Of a DNA stretch of 64,000 bases, positions 53,686-61,992 are shown in pieces; position 1 is the stretch's first letter; each line of letters opens with the position of its first letter. The stretch is from Pelagovum pacificum (GTDB lineage Bacteria > Pseudomonadota > Alphaproteobacteria > Rhodobacterales > Rhodobacteraceae), in NCBI RefSeq assembly GCF_016134045.1, contig NZ_CP065915.1, positions 1,054,001 through 1,118,000 on the forward strand, written 5' to 3'. The notes under the pieces were generated by a model. It made no database searches. It had not been told where the DNA came from and was given only the letters and a program-made list of their open reading frames with translations. Position numbers and translations under genes: made by a program.

Positions 53686-54849
53686 ATGACACTGCATAAC
53701 ACGCACCTGCGTGCCCAAGACGCTGTCTCCCGCCTCGACACCTTTATTGCGCTCTCCGATTTCGATCGGCCGACGCTCGTCGTCGACCTCGACCGGGTCG
53801 AGCAGCAGTATCGCGCGCTCGACGCAGGCCTTGGCCGTGCCCAGATCCACTATGCCGTGAAGGCCAACCCGGCGGAGGAGGTGATCGACCGCCTCGTCAC
53901 GCTCGGCAGCCACTTCGACGCCGCGTCGAAGGGCGAGATTTCGCTGTGCCTGTCGCGTGGCGCGAAGGCGCACCAGATCTCCTTCGGCAACACGATCAAG
54001 AAGCCGTCCGACATCGCCTGGGCCTGGGATCGCGGCATCACGCTTTTCGCCGCCGATGCCGAGGAAGAGCTTGAGAAGATTGCCGAAAACGCGCCCGGTG
54101 CACAGGTGTACATCCGCCTCATCGTCGAAGTGTCCGAGGCCGACTGGCCGCTGACGCGCAAGTTCGGCTGCGACGCCACGAAGGCGCTCGAGCTGCTCGA
54201 CTACGCCCGCGACCTCTGCCTCGAGCCGGTCGGCTTCTCGTTCCACGTCGGCTCCCAGACCCGCCGTGCCGAGATGTGGATCCCCGCGCTCGACGCGCTC
54301 GCGCAGACCTGGAAAGCGGCGCAGGACGCCGGCCACGACCTGTCGGTGCTCAACATCGGCGGCGGTTTCCCGGCGTTCTACGGTGAGGAAGTCGACGCGC
54401 CCGAAGCCTACGCCGCCAAGGTGATGGAGCTCGTGACCGAGCGGTTCGGCGACGTGCGCCACATCATGGCCGAGCCGGGCCGCGGCATGGTCGCCGAGGC
54501 CGGGACGATCGTGGCCGAGTGCATGCTGGTATCGCGCAAGTCCGAGCGGGATCTTCACCGCTGGGTTTACCTTGATATCGGCCGTTTCTCCGGCCTTGCC
54601 GAGACCGAGGGCGAAGCGATCCGCTACCAGCTCGAGACCGCGCGCGACCACGAGGCGACCGGCCCCTGCATCCTTGCCGGGCCGTCCTGCGACAGTGCCG
54701 ACGTGCTCTACGAGAAGCGTCCGGTTCAGCTTCCGGTCGGTCTGAAATCCGGCGACCGCGTGCTCATCCGCAACACGGGCGCCTACACGTCGACCTACTC
54801 GTCGGTTGGCTTCAACGGCTTCCCCCCGCTGGACGTCGTCTGCATCTGA
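53686..54849 (+). CDS. Ornithine decarboxylase (PLP, fold III)
   Basis: The product has 387 residues; the ATG at 53686 is preferred over 53680 because TTGGAG lies 6 bases upstream of it. It makes putrescine from ornithine. The PLP lysine is K59 in HYAVKANPAEEV; the phosphate loop is HVGSQ and LNIGGGFPAFYG; the second-subunit Cys near residue 335 is in LAGPSCDSADVLYEK; and EPGRGMVAEAG and RNTGAYTSTY are intact. This matches alphaproteobacterial ODC, which may also act on lysine. Long leader (about 250 bp) and a strong terminator suggest a single-gene unit. No other polyamine genes are nearby. Confidence 0.92.
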   Translation: MTLHNTHLRAQDAVSRLDTFIALSDFDRPTLVVDLDRVEQQYRALDAGLGRAQIHYAVKANPAEEVIDRLVTLGSHFDAASKGEISLCLSRGAKAHQISFGNTIKKPSDIAWAWDRGITLFAADAEEELEKIAENAPGAQVYIRLIVEVSEADWPLTRKFGCDATKALELLDYARDLCLEPVGFSFHVGSQTRRAEMWIPALDALAQTWKAAQDAGHDLSVLNIGGGFPAFYGEEVDAPEAYAAKVMELVTERFGDVRHIMAEPGRGMVAEAGTIVAECMLVSRKSERDLHRWVYLDIGRFSGLAETEGEAIRYQLETARDHEATGPCILAGPSCDSADVLYEKRPVQLPVGLKSGDRVLIRNTGAYTSTYSSVGFNGFPPLDVVCI

Positions 54850-54857
54850 TCGGCTTG

Positions 54858-54889
54858 GACGTGTGCGGCGGTATACCGTCGCACACGTC
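54858..54889 (+). terminator. Terminator after the decarboxylase gene
   Basis: A 14-bp stem GACGTGTGCGGCGG / CCGTCGCACACGTC (one G-T pair) with TATA loop lies 8 bases after the stop codon. No T tract follows, but the stem is very stable. Confidence 0.7.
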
Positions 54890-55259
54890 TAACGTTCCGA
54901 TCAGAAATGAAAACTCTGCTTACAGCGCCGGTCCGGATCCTTTTAGGTAACGCCACCCGAAGGACTCCGACAGATACCGTTCTAAGACCATCCCGACCGC
55001 TACGACGTCGCCAAAGAGCCGTACAAGGCGATGGCCATGCTCGGCCCCGTGACGGCGCTCGGCCCCGCCGATCGGATTCGCCGGATCGACGGCGGCCGTG
55101 GGGATATCAAAGACGACGCTTGGTGCCCTGCTGATGCTGCCGGTTGTCAGACTGGTCGCGCGGATCCGGCGGCGCATGGGGCATTAGGCCGCCGGGCCTT
55201 GTAGTGGCGCGGTGAGTGCGTCAGGGTCTGGCGGTCCACCAGATCGCGGAGCCTCCCCC
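54890..55259. other. Non-coding or decayed stretch, possible gene remnant
   Basis: About 370 bases hold no convincing gene. Two frames give protein-like fragments interrupted by stops or shifts: a hydrophilic stretch near 54985-55110 (DRYDVAKEPYKAMAML-like), then in another frame a hydrophobic end near 55112-55185 (TLGALLMLPVVRLVARIRRRM-like). This looks like a frameshifted relic of a small membrane protein, but it may be chance. No RNA gene or repeat was seen. Confidence 0.3.
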
Positions 55260-56423
55260 ATGCCCATCAAGAACCGATTCTCAGAGCTTCTGCCAGAGAT
55301 CACGGAGTGGCGGCGCGACCTGCACCAGCATCCCGAGCTGTTGTTCGACACGCACCGCACGGCTGGCTTCGTCGCGGAAAAGCTTGAGGAATTCGGGGTA
55401 GATGAACTCGTGACCGGTATCGGACAGACCGGGGTCGTTGCGGTCATCAAGGGCAGGTCCGACAGCAAGGGCCGGGTCATCGGGCTGCGCGCGGACATGG
55501 ATGCACTGCCGATCGAGGAGGCGACGGGGCTCGATTATGCCAGCCGCACTCCCGGACAGATGCACGCTTGTGGACACGACGGGCACACGGCGATGCTGCT
55601 CGGTGCGGCAAAATACCTAGCCGAGACGCGCAACTTCGACGGCACCGTCGTGCTGATCTTCCAGCCCGCCGAAGAGGGCGGCGGCGGCGGCAAGGTGATG
55701 GTCGACGAGGGGATGATGGACCGCTGGAACATCCAGGAGGTCTACGGAATGCACAACTGGCCGGGGTTGCCGCTTGGCACTCTCGCGATCCGTCCGGGGC
55801 CGTTCTTCGCCGCGGCGGACGAATTCAACATCGTTGTGACCGGCAAGGGCGGCCATGCGGCCAAGCCGCACGAGACGGTCGACAGCACCGTCGTCGCCTC
55901 GCACATCGTGATCGCGTTGCAGACCATCGTGAGCCGGGTCGTCGATCCGGTCGAGAACCTCGTCGTGTCGGTCACGGCGGTCGAATCCTCGTCAAAGGCA
56001 CACAACGTGATCCCGGCGCGGGTGCACCTGCGTGGCACGGCCCGGACGATGGACGAAGGGGTGCGCAACATGGCCGAAGCGCGGATCACCCAGATCGCGG
56101 AGGGCATCGCGGCGAGCTTCGGTGCGACGGCACGTGTCGAATATGACCGCGGCTACCCCGTGATGGTCAATCACGAGACCGAAACCGGGCACGCGTCCGA
56201 CGCGGCGACCGCGGTCGCCGGCGCCTGCGACGAGGCGCCGCTCGTGATGGGAGCGGAGGACTTCTCCTACATGCTGGAAGCGCGGCCCGGCGCCTACATC
56301 CTGCTCGGCAACGGGGACACGGCGCCGGTCCACCATCCGGAATACAACTTCAACGATGAGGCGATCCCCGCCGGATGCTCCTGGTGGGCGGAAGTCGTTG
56401 AGCAGAGGATGCCGGTCAGCTGA
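55260..56423 (+). CDS. M20-family amidohydrolase (hippurate hydrolase-like)
   Basis: The product has 387 residues from the ATG at 55260. It belongs to the M20D metal-dependent amidohydrolases (HipO, N-acyl-amino-acid hydrolases). The metal site is MHACGHDGHTAMLLGAAKYLAE, the catalytic Glu pair is FQPAEEGGGGGKVM, and the dimerisation domain has FNIVVTGKGGHAAKPHETVD. Late motif LVMGAEDFSYMLEARPGAYILLGNG and VHHPEYNFNDEAIPAG complete the fold. The substrate is an N-acylated amino acid or indole-acyl amino acid and cannot be fixed. No good Shine-Dalgarno is seen. The TGA stop falls inside a copy of the dispersed palindrome, 13 bp before the next gene. Confidence 0.9.
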   Translation: MPIKNRFSELLPEITEWRRDLHQHPELLFDTHRTAGFVAEKLEEFGVDELVTGIGQTGVVAVIKGRSDSKGRVIGLRADMDALPIEEATGLDYASRTPGQMHACGHDGHTAMLLGAAKYLAETRNFDGTVVLIFQPAEEGGGGGKVMVDEGMMDRWNIQEVYGMHNWPGLPLGTLAIRPGPFFAAADEFNIVVTGKGGHAAKPHETVDSTVVASHIVIALQTIVSRVVDPVENLVVSVTAVESSSKAHNVIPARVHLRGTARTMDEGVRNMAEARITQIAEGIAASFGATARVEYDRGYPVMVNHETETGHASDAATAVAGACDEAPLVMGAEDFSYMLEARPGAYILLGNGDTAPVHHPEYNFNDEAIPAGCSWWAEVVEQRMPVS

Positions 56424-56435
56424 CCGGTAACGGAC
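56422..56435. repeat. Dispersed palindrome across the M20 stop and next start
   Basis: GACCGGTAACGGAC, with the preceding T giving the TGA stop of the amidohydrolase gene, ends directly before the ATG of the next gene. It is close to the copies at 11680 and 52879. Confidence 0.55.
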
Positions 56436-57236
56436 ATGGAAACGATTACGGTCGCCTGCATCAAGTGGGGCACGCTGTTCGGGCCGGAGTATGTGAACCG
56501 GCTCTACTCGGGCGTGCGGCGCAATCTCTCCGCGCCGGTGCGGTTTCTCTGCATGACGGAACATGCCGAGGGGCTGCACCCGGATGTCGAAGTTCTGCCG
56601 CTGCCCGAGGAGCCGTTTCACGCCGAGATGGCGGCCGCGCTCGCCGTGGCAAACCGGCAGGGGGCGATGCGCAAGGTGTCGCTGTTCCGGCCGGGGCTGA
56701 TCGAAGGCCTGTCGGGACCGGTTCTGGGGTTCGACCTCGACGTCGTGATTACTGGCGATCTGTCCCCGATCTGGGAGATGGCGCCGGGCAAGGTCGCGAT
56801 GCGCGCCGACTGGGTCGAGGCGCGGCGCGGACGGCCGACCGGACACGGGTCCGTTTTCAGATACGCGCCCGACAGGCATGGATATCTCTATGAAGACATC
56901 GCGAAGGCCCCGACTGCCGAGGTCGAGAAAGCCCGCGGGTCGGAGCAGCGTTACACCTCGCTGAAGGCGCAGGGTCGCGGCGATTTCGCCTATATCGACA
57001 AGGATCTCGTGGTCAGCTTCAAGCACGATTGCCTCGGCCTGCCGCCGGTGAACTGGCTGCGCCCCGCACGGCTGCCGGACAATGCACGGGTAGTCTGCTT
57101 TCACGGGCACCCGAAGATGCCGGAGGCGGTGGACGGCTACAGCGGATCGCTGCTTCGTTATGCGAAACCCGTGCCGTGGCTGCAGGATCACTGGATCGAC
57201 AGGGCCCGCGACGATCTGGGCGCCGACTGGACGTAA
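56436..57236 (+). CDS. Putative GT-A-like glycosyltransferase
   Basis: The product has 266 residues. The start METITVACIKWGTLFGPEYVNRLYSGVRRN resembles small nucleotide-sugar transferases. A DxD-type motif lies at residues 98-108 (LGFDLDVVITGDLSP, D100-D102), with SVFRYAPDRH and VVCFHGHPKMP further on; the last is typical of the acceptor side in such proteins. No membrane segment is seen. It has the same general plan as 5139-6137. Acceptor and donor are unknown. It is 13 bp after the M20 gene and 60 bp before the NDUFA12 gene, so co-transcription is likely. Confidence 0.75.
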   Translation: METITVACIKWGTLFGPEYVNRLYSGVRRNLSAPVRFLCMTEHAEGLHPDVEVLPLPEEPFHAEMAAALAVANRQGAMRKVSLFRPGLIEGLSGPVLGFDLDVVITGDLSPIWEMAPGKVAMRADWVEARRGRPTGHGSVFRYAPDRHGYLYEDIAKAPTAEVEKARGSEQRYTSLKAQGRGDFAYIDKDLVVSFKHDCLGLPPVNWLRPARLPDNARVVCFHGHPKMPEAVDGYSGSLLRYAKPVPWLQDHWIDRARDDLGADWT

Positions 57237-57296
57237 GGGGCACTGGATCTTGCCGTCCCGATGGGGCAAGAGGTGGACAAAGGCCCGGAGGACACG

Positions 57297-57680
57297 ATGA
57301 GCGTGCTGAACAGGATCAAACGCATCTTCACATGGTGGGACGGGCAGACGCTCAACACCCAGTTCTTCACCAGCCGTCACGGCAAGAAGGTGGGTGAGGA
57401 CGCGCAGGGTAATATCTATTACCGCAATGCCGACGACAGCAAACGCTGGGTGATCTACAACGGCGAGATCGAAGGCAGCCGGGTAAGCCCCGACTGGCAC
57501 GGCTGGCTGCACCGGACGTGGGACGAACCGCCGTCCGACAAGCCGCTGGTCCACAAGCCGTGGGAGAAGGAGCATATCCCGAACCTCACCGGCACGATGG
57601 CGGCCTATGCGCCGCCCGGCTCGATCCGGCGGCCGGAACCCGCGCCGCGGACGGACTATGAGGCCTGGACCCCCGAGTGA
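57297..57680 (+). CDS. NDUFA12-family NADH:ubiquinone oxidoreductase accessory subunit
   Basis: The product has 127 residues; the ATG at 57297 has GGAGG 5 bases upstream. The pattern [34 protein letters not shown] and [30 protein letters not shown] is characteristic of NDUFA12/B17.2, an accessory subunit of complex I at the membrane. In alphaproteobacteria it often sits beside mlaD, as here: the mlaD ATG shares one base with the TGA stop (TGATG, 57678-57682). Confidence 0.93.
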   Translation: MSVLNRIKRIFTWWDGQTLNTQFFTSRHGKKVGEDAQGNIYYRNADDSKRWVIYNGEIEGSRVSPDWHGWLHRTWDEPPSDKPLVHKPWEKEHIPNLTGTMAAYAPPGSIRRPEPAPRTDYEAWTPE

Positions 57681-58132
57681 TGCGCGAGAACACGACAGAA
57701 GTCGTCACCGGCGGCGTCGTGCTCGTCCTGGCGGTCGCATTCCTGTTTTACATGTTGCAGGTCGCCGGCGTGTCCGGCCGGACCGGCGGAGGCTATCCGC
57801 TGGTCGCGACGTTCAGCTCTGCCGAGGGGGTGAGCGTCGGGTCGGACGTGCGGCTTGCGGGCGTGAAGGTCGGCACGGTCACGGGGCTTGAGCTGAACCC
57901 GGAAACCTACCTCGCCGACATGGAAATCCAGGTCGTCAACGGCATCGAGGTGCCCGACGATTCGTCGCTCGCCGTCTCGTCCGAAGGGTTGCTCGGCGGG
58001 AACTTCATGGAAATCATTCCCGGTGGCTCCTTCGAATTCTTCGAGCCGGGGGGGCAGTTCCTCGACACGCAGAGCTCGGTCAGCCTGATCACCCTGCTGC
58101 TGCGCTACGTCGGCGGAAGCGGCGAGGAATGA
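57680..58132 (+). CDS. mlaD: Outer-membrane lipid asymmetry protein MlaD
   Basis: The product has 150 residues: a single membrane helix (TGGVVLVLAVAFLFYMLQVAGV, about residues 8-30) and one MCE domain (VATFSSAEGVSVGSDVRLAGVKVGTVTGLELNP ... SEGLLGGNFMEIIPGGS). MlaD binds phospholipid in the periplasm as part of the MlaFEDB ABC importer, which returns outer-membrane phospholipids inward. MlaE and MlaF are not in the window. Coupled to both neighbours: TGATG with NDUFA12 and ATGA with the DUF2155 gene. Confidence 0.92.
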   Translation: MRENTTEVVTGGVVLVLAVAFLFYMLQVAGVSGRTGGGYPLVATFSSAEGVSVGSDVRLAGVKVGTVTGLELNPETYLADMEIQVVNGIEVPDDSSLAVSSEGLLGGNFMEIIPGGSFEFFEPGGQFLDTQSSVSLITLLLRYVGGSGEE

Positions 58133-58479
58133 GCCGCGCGCTTGGCCTCTGCCTTGCGCTGGCGGCCAGCCCGGTCGCCGCGCAGCAGGTGAACTCTGCC
58201 GGCGGCGGCGTGCTGCGGGTGCTCGACAAGGTGTCGGGCACCGTGCGCGATCTCGAGATGACGAGCGGCGAGACGCAGGGCGCGGGACTGCTGGAAGTCA
58301 CGCTCGAGGAGTGCCGTTATCCGGCGGGCAACCCGTCGGGGGATGCCTTCGCGCTGCTGACGATCAGCTACCAGGACGAGCAGGTCTTTCGTGGCTGGAT
58401 GATTGCCTCCGCACCGGCGCTGAACGCGCTCGACCATCCGCGTTACGACGTCTGGGTCATGCGCTGTATGACGTCCTGA
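58129..58479 (+). CDS. DUF2155 secreted protein
   Basis: The product has 116 residues with a signal peptide ([18 protein letters not shown], cleaved before QQVNS). The mature part [35 protein letters not shown] and [27 protein letters not shown] matches DUF2155, with two cysteines. The function is unknown; the usual company is mlaD, suggesting an envelope role. The ATG overlaps the mlaD stop (ATGA, 58129-58132), and its 3' end overlaps the end of aat on the opposite strand by 37 bp. Confidence 0.9.
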   Translation: MSRALGLCLALAASPVAAQQVNSAGGGVLRVLDKVSGTVRDLEMTSGETQGAGLLEVTLEECRYPAGNPSGDAFALLTISYQDEQVFRGWMIASAPALNALDHPRYDVWVMRCMTS

Positions 58480-59096
58480 GCGGGCGGCACCTGTCCTTGC
58501 AGATCGAAGTTCGCGGACCGGCGCAGCGCGTCGGCGAGCTGATCGCGATACTCGGCGCGCGGGATCTCGATCGCGCCGAGGCTGGCGAGGTGCGGGGTGA
58601 GGAACTGGGTGTCGAACAGCTGAAAGTCCCCGACCCGAAGCCGGTCGACGAGATAGGCGAGGGCGATCTTGCTGGCGTCGGTGGCGCGGCTGAACATGCT
58701 TTCGCCGAAGAAGGCCGCGCCGAGCGAGACGCCGTAGACGCCGCCGATCAACTCTCCCTCGTTGGTCCAGACCTCGAGCGAGTGGGCGTGTCCACTATCG
58801 AACAGCGCTTCGTAGAGCTCGTAGATCGTGTCGTTGATCCAGGTTTCCTCGCGATCCGCGCAGCCCTGCACCACGGCGGGAAAGGCGGTGTCGGTGGTGA
58901 CGCGGTAGTCCGCGCGGCGCATCCGACGGGCGAGTGAGCGGGAGACATGGAAGCGGGTGAGCGGAAACACCCCGCGGTAGCGCGGGTCGACCCAGAAGAT
59001 CTCAGGGTCGCTGCGGCTCTCCGCCATGGGGAAGATCCCAGTGGCGTAGGCCGTCAGCAACATATCCGGGGTCAGAGTTGCCGGTTCGCCCTTCAT
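58443..59096 (-). CDS. aat: Leucyl/phenylalanyl-tRNA-protein transferase (Aat)
   Basis: The product has 217 residues, the usual size; the ATG at 59096 begins [27 protein letters not shown], the family start. Hallmarks are [53 protein letters not shown] and [38 protein letters not shown]. It adds Leu or Phe from tRNA to proteins with N-terminal Arg or Lys, feeding the ClpS/ClpAP N-end rule. Its 3' end overlaps the DUF2155 gene by 37 bp. The start is divergent from a methyltransferase gene, 56 bp away. Confidence 0.95.
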   Translation of the reverse strand: MKGEPATLTPDMLLTAYATGIFPMAESRSDPEIFWVDPRYRGVFPLTRFHVSRSLARRMRRADYRVTTDTAFPAVVQGCADREETWINDTIYELYEALFDSGHAHSLEVWTNEGELIGGVYGVSLGAAFFGESMFSRATDASKIALAYLVDRLRVGDFQLFDTQFLTPHLASLGAIEIPRAEYRDQLADALRRSANFDLQGQVPPAQDVIQRMTQTS

Positions 59097-59152
59097 TCCG
59101 CCGATGTCTGTCGATAGCTTCTGAAGCAATTCTGGCAGGGGCGGGGAGGAAT

Positions 59153-59866
59153 ATGAACGGCTTTTTCGATTTTCTGGCGGATATTCCGCCATACGAGGAC
59201 AGCCCGACGGTGATCGACCGGCTGAACAAGCGGCACGAGATGTTTATCGCGCCATTCGCGGAAGAAATCGCAGGCGCGCGGGTGCTCGACCTCGCGGCTC
59301 ATGACGGGCGGTGGAGCCATGCCTTCGCCGGGGCCGGCGCACGCGAAGTGACCGGGATTGAGGGCCGGCAGGAGCTGGTCGACCGTTACGCGCACTATCC
59401 GTCGCCTGAGCTGAAAGCCCATGTGTCGCTGCGCACCGGGGACATCTTCGACGGGATGGAGGATCTCGTGAAGGCGGGCGAGACGTTCGACGTCGTCGGC
59501 GTCCTCGGCATCTTCTATCACATCATGGATCACTTCCGGCTGCTGCGGCTCGCCTCGCTTCTGAAGCCCAAGCTGATCATCATCGATTCGGAGTTTTCGC
59601 TGCGTCCGGGGCCGCTGATCATGCTGTCGCGCGAGCGGACGGCCAAGGATCTGAACGCGATCGAGCAGGTCGAAGGGCAGGAGACGGCGGTGATCGGCAT
59701 CCCGTCGCGCGCGGCGACCGAGGTGATGGCCGACGTTCTGGGCTATTCGTGCGAATGGCTCGACTGGGAGGGGCGGCGCGGTGCGGCTCGGAAGAACCTT
59801 GCCGACTATTACCGGCCGGAACGGAAGCGGCGCGGGACCTGCATCCTGCGGCCTCGGCGCGCCTGA
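59153..59866 (+). CDS. Class I SAM-dependent methyltransferase
   Basis: The product has 237 residues; GGGGAGGA lies just before the ATG at 59153. Motif I is [22 protein letters not shown] (SAM-binding loop, Asp and Gly conserved), acidic strand-2 end [12 protein letters not shown], and a later [20 protein letters not shown] resembles motif IV. No membrane segments. The substrate cannot be identified; the sequence resembles free methyltransferases acting on small molecules or sugars. It lies between aat and accC. A hairpin terminator follows. Confidence 0.85.
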   Translation: MNGFFDFLADIPPYEDSPTVIDRLNKRHEMFIAPFAEEIAGARVLDLAAHDGRWSHAFAGAGAREVTGIEGRQELVDRYAHYPSPELKAHVSLRTGDIFDGMEDLVKAGETFDVVGVLGIFYHIMDHFRLLRLASLLKPKLIIIDSEFSLRPGPLIMLSRERTAKDLNAIEQVEGQETAVIGIPSRAATEVMADVLGYSCEWLDWEGRRGAARKNLADYYRPERKRRGTCILRPRRA

Positions 59867-59883
59867 GTGGCGAGGCCTGATCC

Positions 59884-59912
59884 AGCGGTGAGGCGCCTGC
59901 GGCGCCTCGCTG
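59884..59912 (+). terminator. Terminator after the methyltransferase gene
   Basis: GAGGCGCC (59890-59897) pairs perfectly with GGCGCCTC (59901-59908) around TGC; the outer CAGC / GCTG extends the stem with a small bulge, followed by TTT. Confidence 0.7.
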
Positions 59913-59981
59913 TTTGCCGGAGCCCGTGACGCGGTCCGCTCGATTCCTGCCGGCGTCGGGCGGGCGGCACTGGGCCGCCTG

Positions 59982-60000
59982 CCTCCGGCGGGAGGTATTT
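59982..60000 (+). terminator. Short CCTCC-GGCG-GGAGG hairpin with TATTT tail
   Basis: CCTCC (59982-59986) pairs with GGAGG (59991-59995) and is followed by TATTTTC. The sequence from here to 60010 (ending GGCCAGATGA) resembles an intergenic motif I recall as common in Rhodobacteraceae; that memory is unverified. Confidence 0.45.
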
Positions 60001-60017
60001 TCGGCCAGATGACGGGG

Positions 60018-61370
60018 TTACGGTGTCGCGTACCGTTCCTTCAGCCAGCTTTCGAGCCAGTGGATCGTGTAGTTCCCGGTCTGGATATCGGGCTCTGCCA
60101 GCAGGTCGTGGAAGAGCGGGATCGATGTATCAATACCGTCGACGATCAGCTCGCCCAAGGCGCGGGCAAGGCGGGCAAGCGCCTCGGGCCGATCGCGGCC
60201 GTGCACGATCAGCTTGCCGATCAGGCTGTCGTAGTAGGGCGGCACGACGTAGCCGTTGAACAGCGCGCTGTCCATGCGCACGCCAAGGCCGCCGGGCGCG
60301 TGGTACTGGCTGATCCGACCGGGGCGCGGTGCGAATTCCGGAATCTTCTCGGCGTTGATGCGCACTTCGATCGCGTGGCCGCTGATCTGCAGGTCCTCCT
60401 GCGTGAAGGAGAGCGGCAGGCCTTCGGCGACGCGGATCTGCTCGCGCACGAGGTCGACGCCGAAGACCGCTTCGGTCACCGGGTGTTCGACCTGGAGGCG
60501 GGTGTTCATCTCGATGAAGTAGAATTCACCCTTCTCGTAGAGGAATTCGATGGTGCCGGCGCCGGCGTAGTTGATGCGCGCGACGGCATCGGCGCAGACC
60601 TTGCCGATCTCGGCGCGCTCGGCCGGCGTGATGACGGGGCCGGGCGCTTCTTCGAGAACCTTCTGGTGGCGGCGCTGGAGCGAACAGTCCCGCTCGCCGA
60701 GGTGGACGGCGTTGCCCTTGCCGTCGCCAAAGACCTGGATCTCGATATGGCGCGGCGTCGTGAGGTACTTCTCGATATAGACTTCGTCGTTGCCGAAGGC
60801 GTTCTTGGCCTCGGAGCGGGCGGTCTGGAAGGCGCGCTCCATCTCCTCGGCGGTGTGGGCGACCTTCATGCCGCGCCCGCCGCCGCCGGCGGTGGCCTTG
60901 ACGATGACGGGGTAGCCGATCTCCGCACCGAGCTTCTGCGCCGTCTCGAGGTCGGGCACGCCGCCCTCGGAGCCCGGCACGCAGGGCACGCCGAGCGCCT
61001 TCATGGTGTCCTTGGCCGTAATCTTGTCGCCCATGACGCGGATGTGCTCGGCCCGGGGGCCGATGAAGGTGAGGCCGTGATCCTCGACCACCTGCACGAA
61101 GCTCGCGTTCTCGGAGAGGAAGCCGTAGCCGGGGTGAATGGCCTGCGCGCCGGTCACTTCGCAGGCCGAGATGATGGCCGGGAAGGACAGGTAGCTTTGC
61201 GGCGAGGGCGGCGGGCCGATGCAGATCGCCTCGTCCGCCATGCGGACGTGCATCGCGTCGGCGTCCGCTGTGGAGTGGACGGCAACGGAAGCGATGCCCA
61301 TCTCGCGGCAAGCGCGGATCACGCGGAGGGCGATTTCGCCGCGGTTCGCGATCAGGATCTTTTCGAACAT
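60018..61370 (-). CDS. accC: Acetyl-CoA carboxylase biotin carboxylase subunit
   Basis: The product has 450 residues, the standard size. It carboxylates biotin on AccB using ATP and bicarbonate, the first committed step of fatty-acid synthesis. The ATP-grasp loop is KATAGGGGRGMKVAH, with further motifs RDCSLQRRHQKVLEEAPGP, YFIEMNTRLQVEHPVTE and the N-terminal ILIANRGEIALRVIRAC. The gene follows accB after 10 bp and the pair forms one operon. Confidence 0.97.
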   Translation of the reverse strand: MFEKILIANRGEIALRVIRACREMGIASVAVHSTADADAMHVRMADEAICIGPPPSPQSYLSFPAIISACEVTGAQAIHPGYGFLSENASFVQVVEDHGLTFIGPRAEHIRVMGDKITAKDTMKALGVPCVPGSEGGVPDLETAQKLGAEIGYPVIVKATAGGGGRGMKVAHTAEEMERAFQTARSEAKNAFGNDEVYIEKYLTTPRHIEIQVFGDGKGNAVHLGERDCSLQRRHQKVLEEAPGPVITPAERAEIGKVCADAVARINYAGAGTIEFLYEKGEFYFIEMNTRLQVEHPVTEAVFGVDLVREQIRVAEGLPLSFTQEDLQISGHAIEVRINAEKIPEFAPRPGRISQYHAPGGLGVRMDSALFNGYVVPPYYDSLIGKLIVHGRDRPEALARLARALGELIVDGIDTSIPLFHDLLAEPDIQTGNYTIHWLESWLKERYATP

Positions 61371-61380
61371 CGCGATGGCC

Positions 61381-61872
61381 TTATTCGATGATGAGGAGCG
61401 GAGCGCCGTATTCCACCGGTGTCCCGTCCTCGACCAGCACGCGTTTCACCGTGCCGGAGCGGGGGGCGGGAATCTGGTTCATGGTCTTCATCGCTTCGAT
61501 GATGACCACGGTGTCGCCTTCCTTGACTTCCTTGCCCACGGCAATGAAAGGCGCGGCGCCCGGTTCGGCCTGCAGGTAGATGGTGCCGACCATCGGGGAG
61601 GTCACGGCGCCCGGGTGGCTTGCCAGGTCTTCGGGCGATGTCGCCGGGGCCGGCGCGGCAGCGGCTGTCGGAGCGGCGGCGGGCGCCGGTGCGGCGGGGG
61701 CCGCTGCGGGGGCGGGCAGCGCGGCCATCTGGCGGCTGACCGTCACGTTGAGACTGTCGTTTTCCCCGTACTCGCGCTTGACCTGCAGTTCGGTGAGATC
61801 ATTGGCCCGGAGAAGTTCGGCCAGTGCACGGATGAAATCCACGTCGCTGTCGTGGGGGGATTGGTCGCTCAT
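61381..61872 (-). CDS. accB: Acetyl-CoA carboxylase biotin carboxyl carrier protein
   Basis: The product has 163 residues from the ATG at 61872, with AGGAAAGT just before it. Residues 1-60 form the N-terminal domain, a Pro/Ala linker of about 30 residues follows, and the C-terminal biotinyl domain has VVIIEAMKTMNQIPA, where the Lys carries biotin. It shuttles carboxyl groups between AccC and the AccAD transferase. First gene of the accB-accC unit; 120 bp separate it from a small hypothetical gene on the same strand. Confidence 0.96.
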   Translation of the reverse strand: MSDQSPHDSDVDFIRALAELLRANDLTELQVKREYGENDSLNVTVSRQMAALPAPAAAPAAPAPAAAPTAAAAPAPATSPEDLASHPGAVTSPMVGTIYLQAEPGAAPFIAVGKEVKEGDTVVIIEAMKTMNQIPAPRSGTVKRVLVEDGTPVEYGAPLLIIE

Positions 61873-61992
61873 ACTTTCCTCGGGCCTCTGCCTGTGCATC
61901 CGGAGGCACGCCGAGGGGGGCGCGCCATGCGGACGCTTATACGCAAGGCCCCCAATAGGGGAAAGCGGTCACGGTTGCAAAGCCCCGCGTCA

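Noticed and set aside
54907-55177. Small frames on either strand (54907-55134 plus, 54920-55177 minus) as genes
   Set aside because: Neither has a good ribosome-binding site, a domain or a sensible composition; the region is described as a possible remnant instead.
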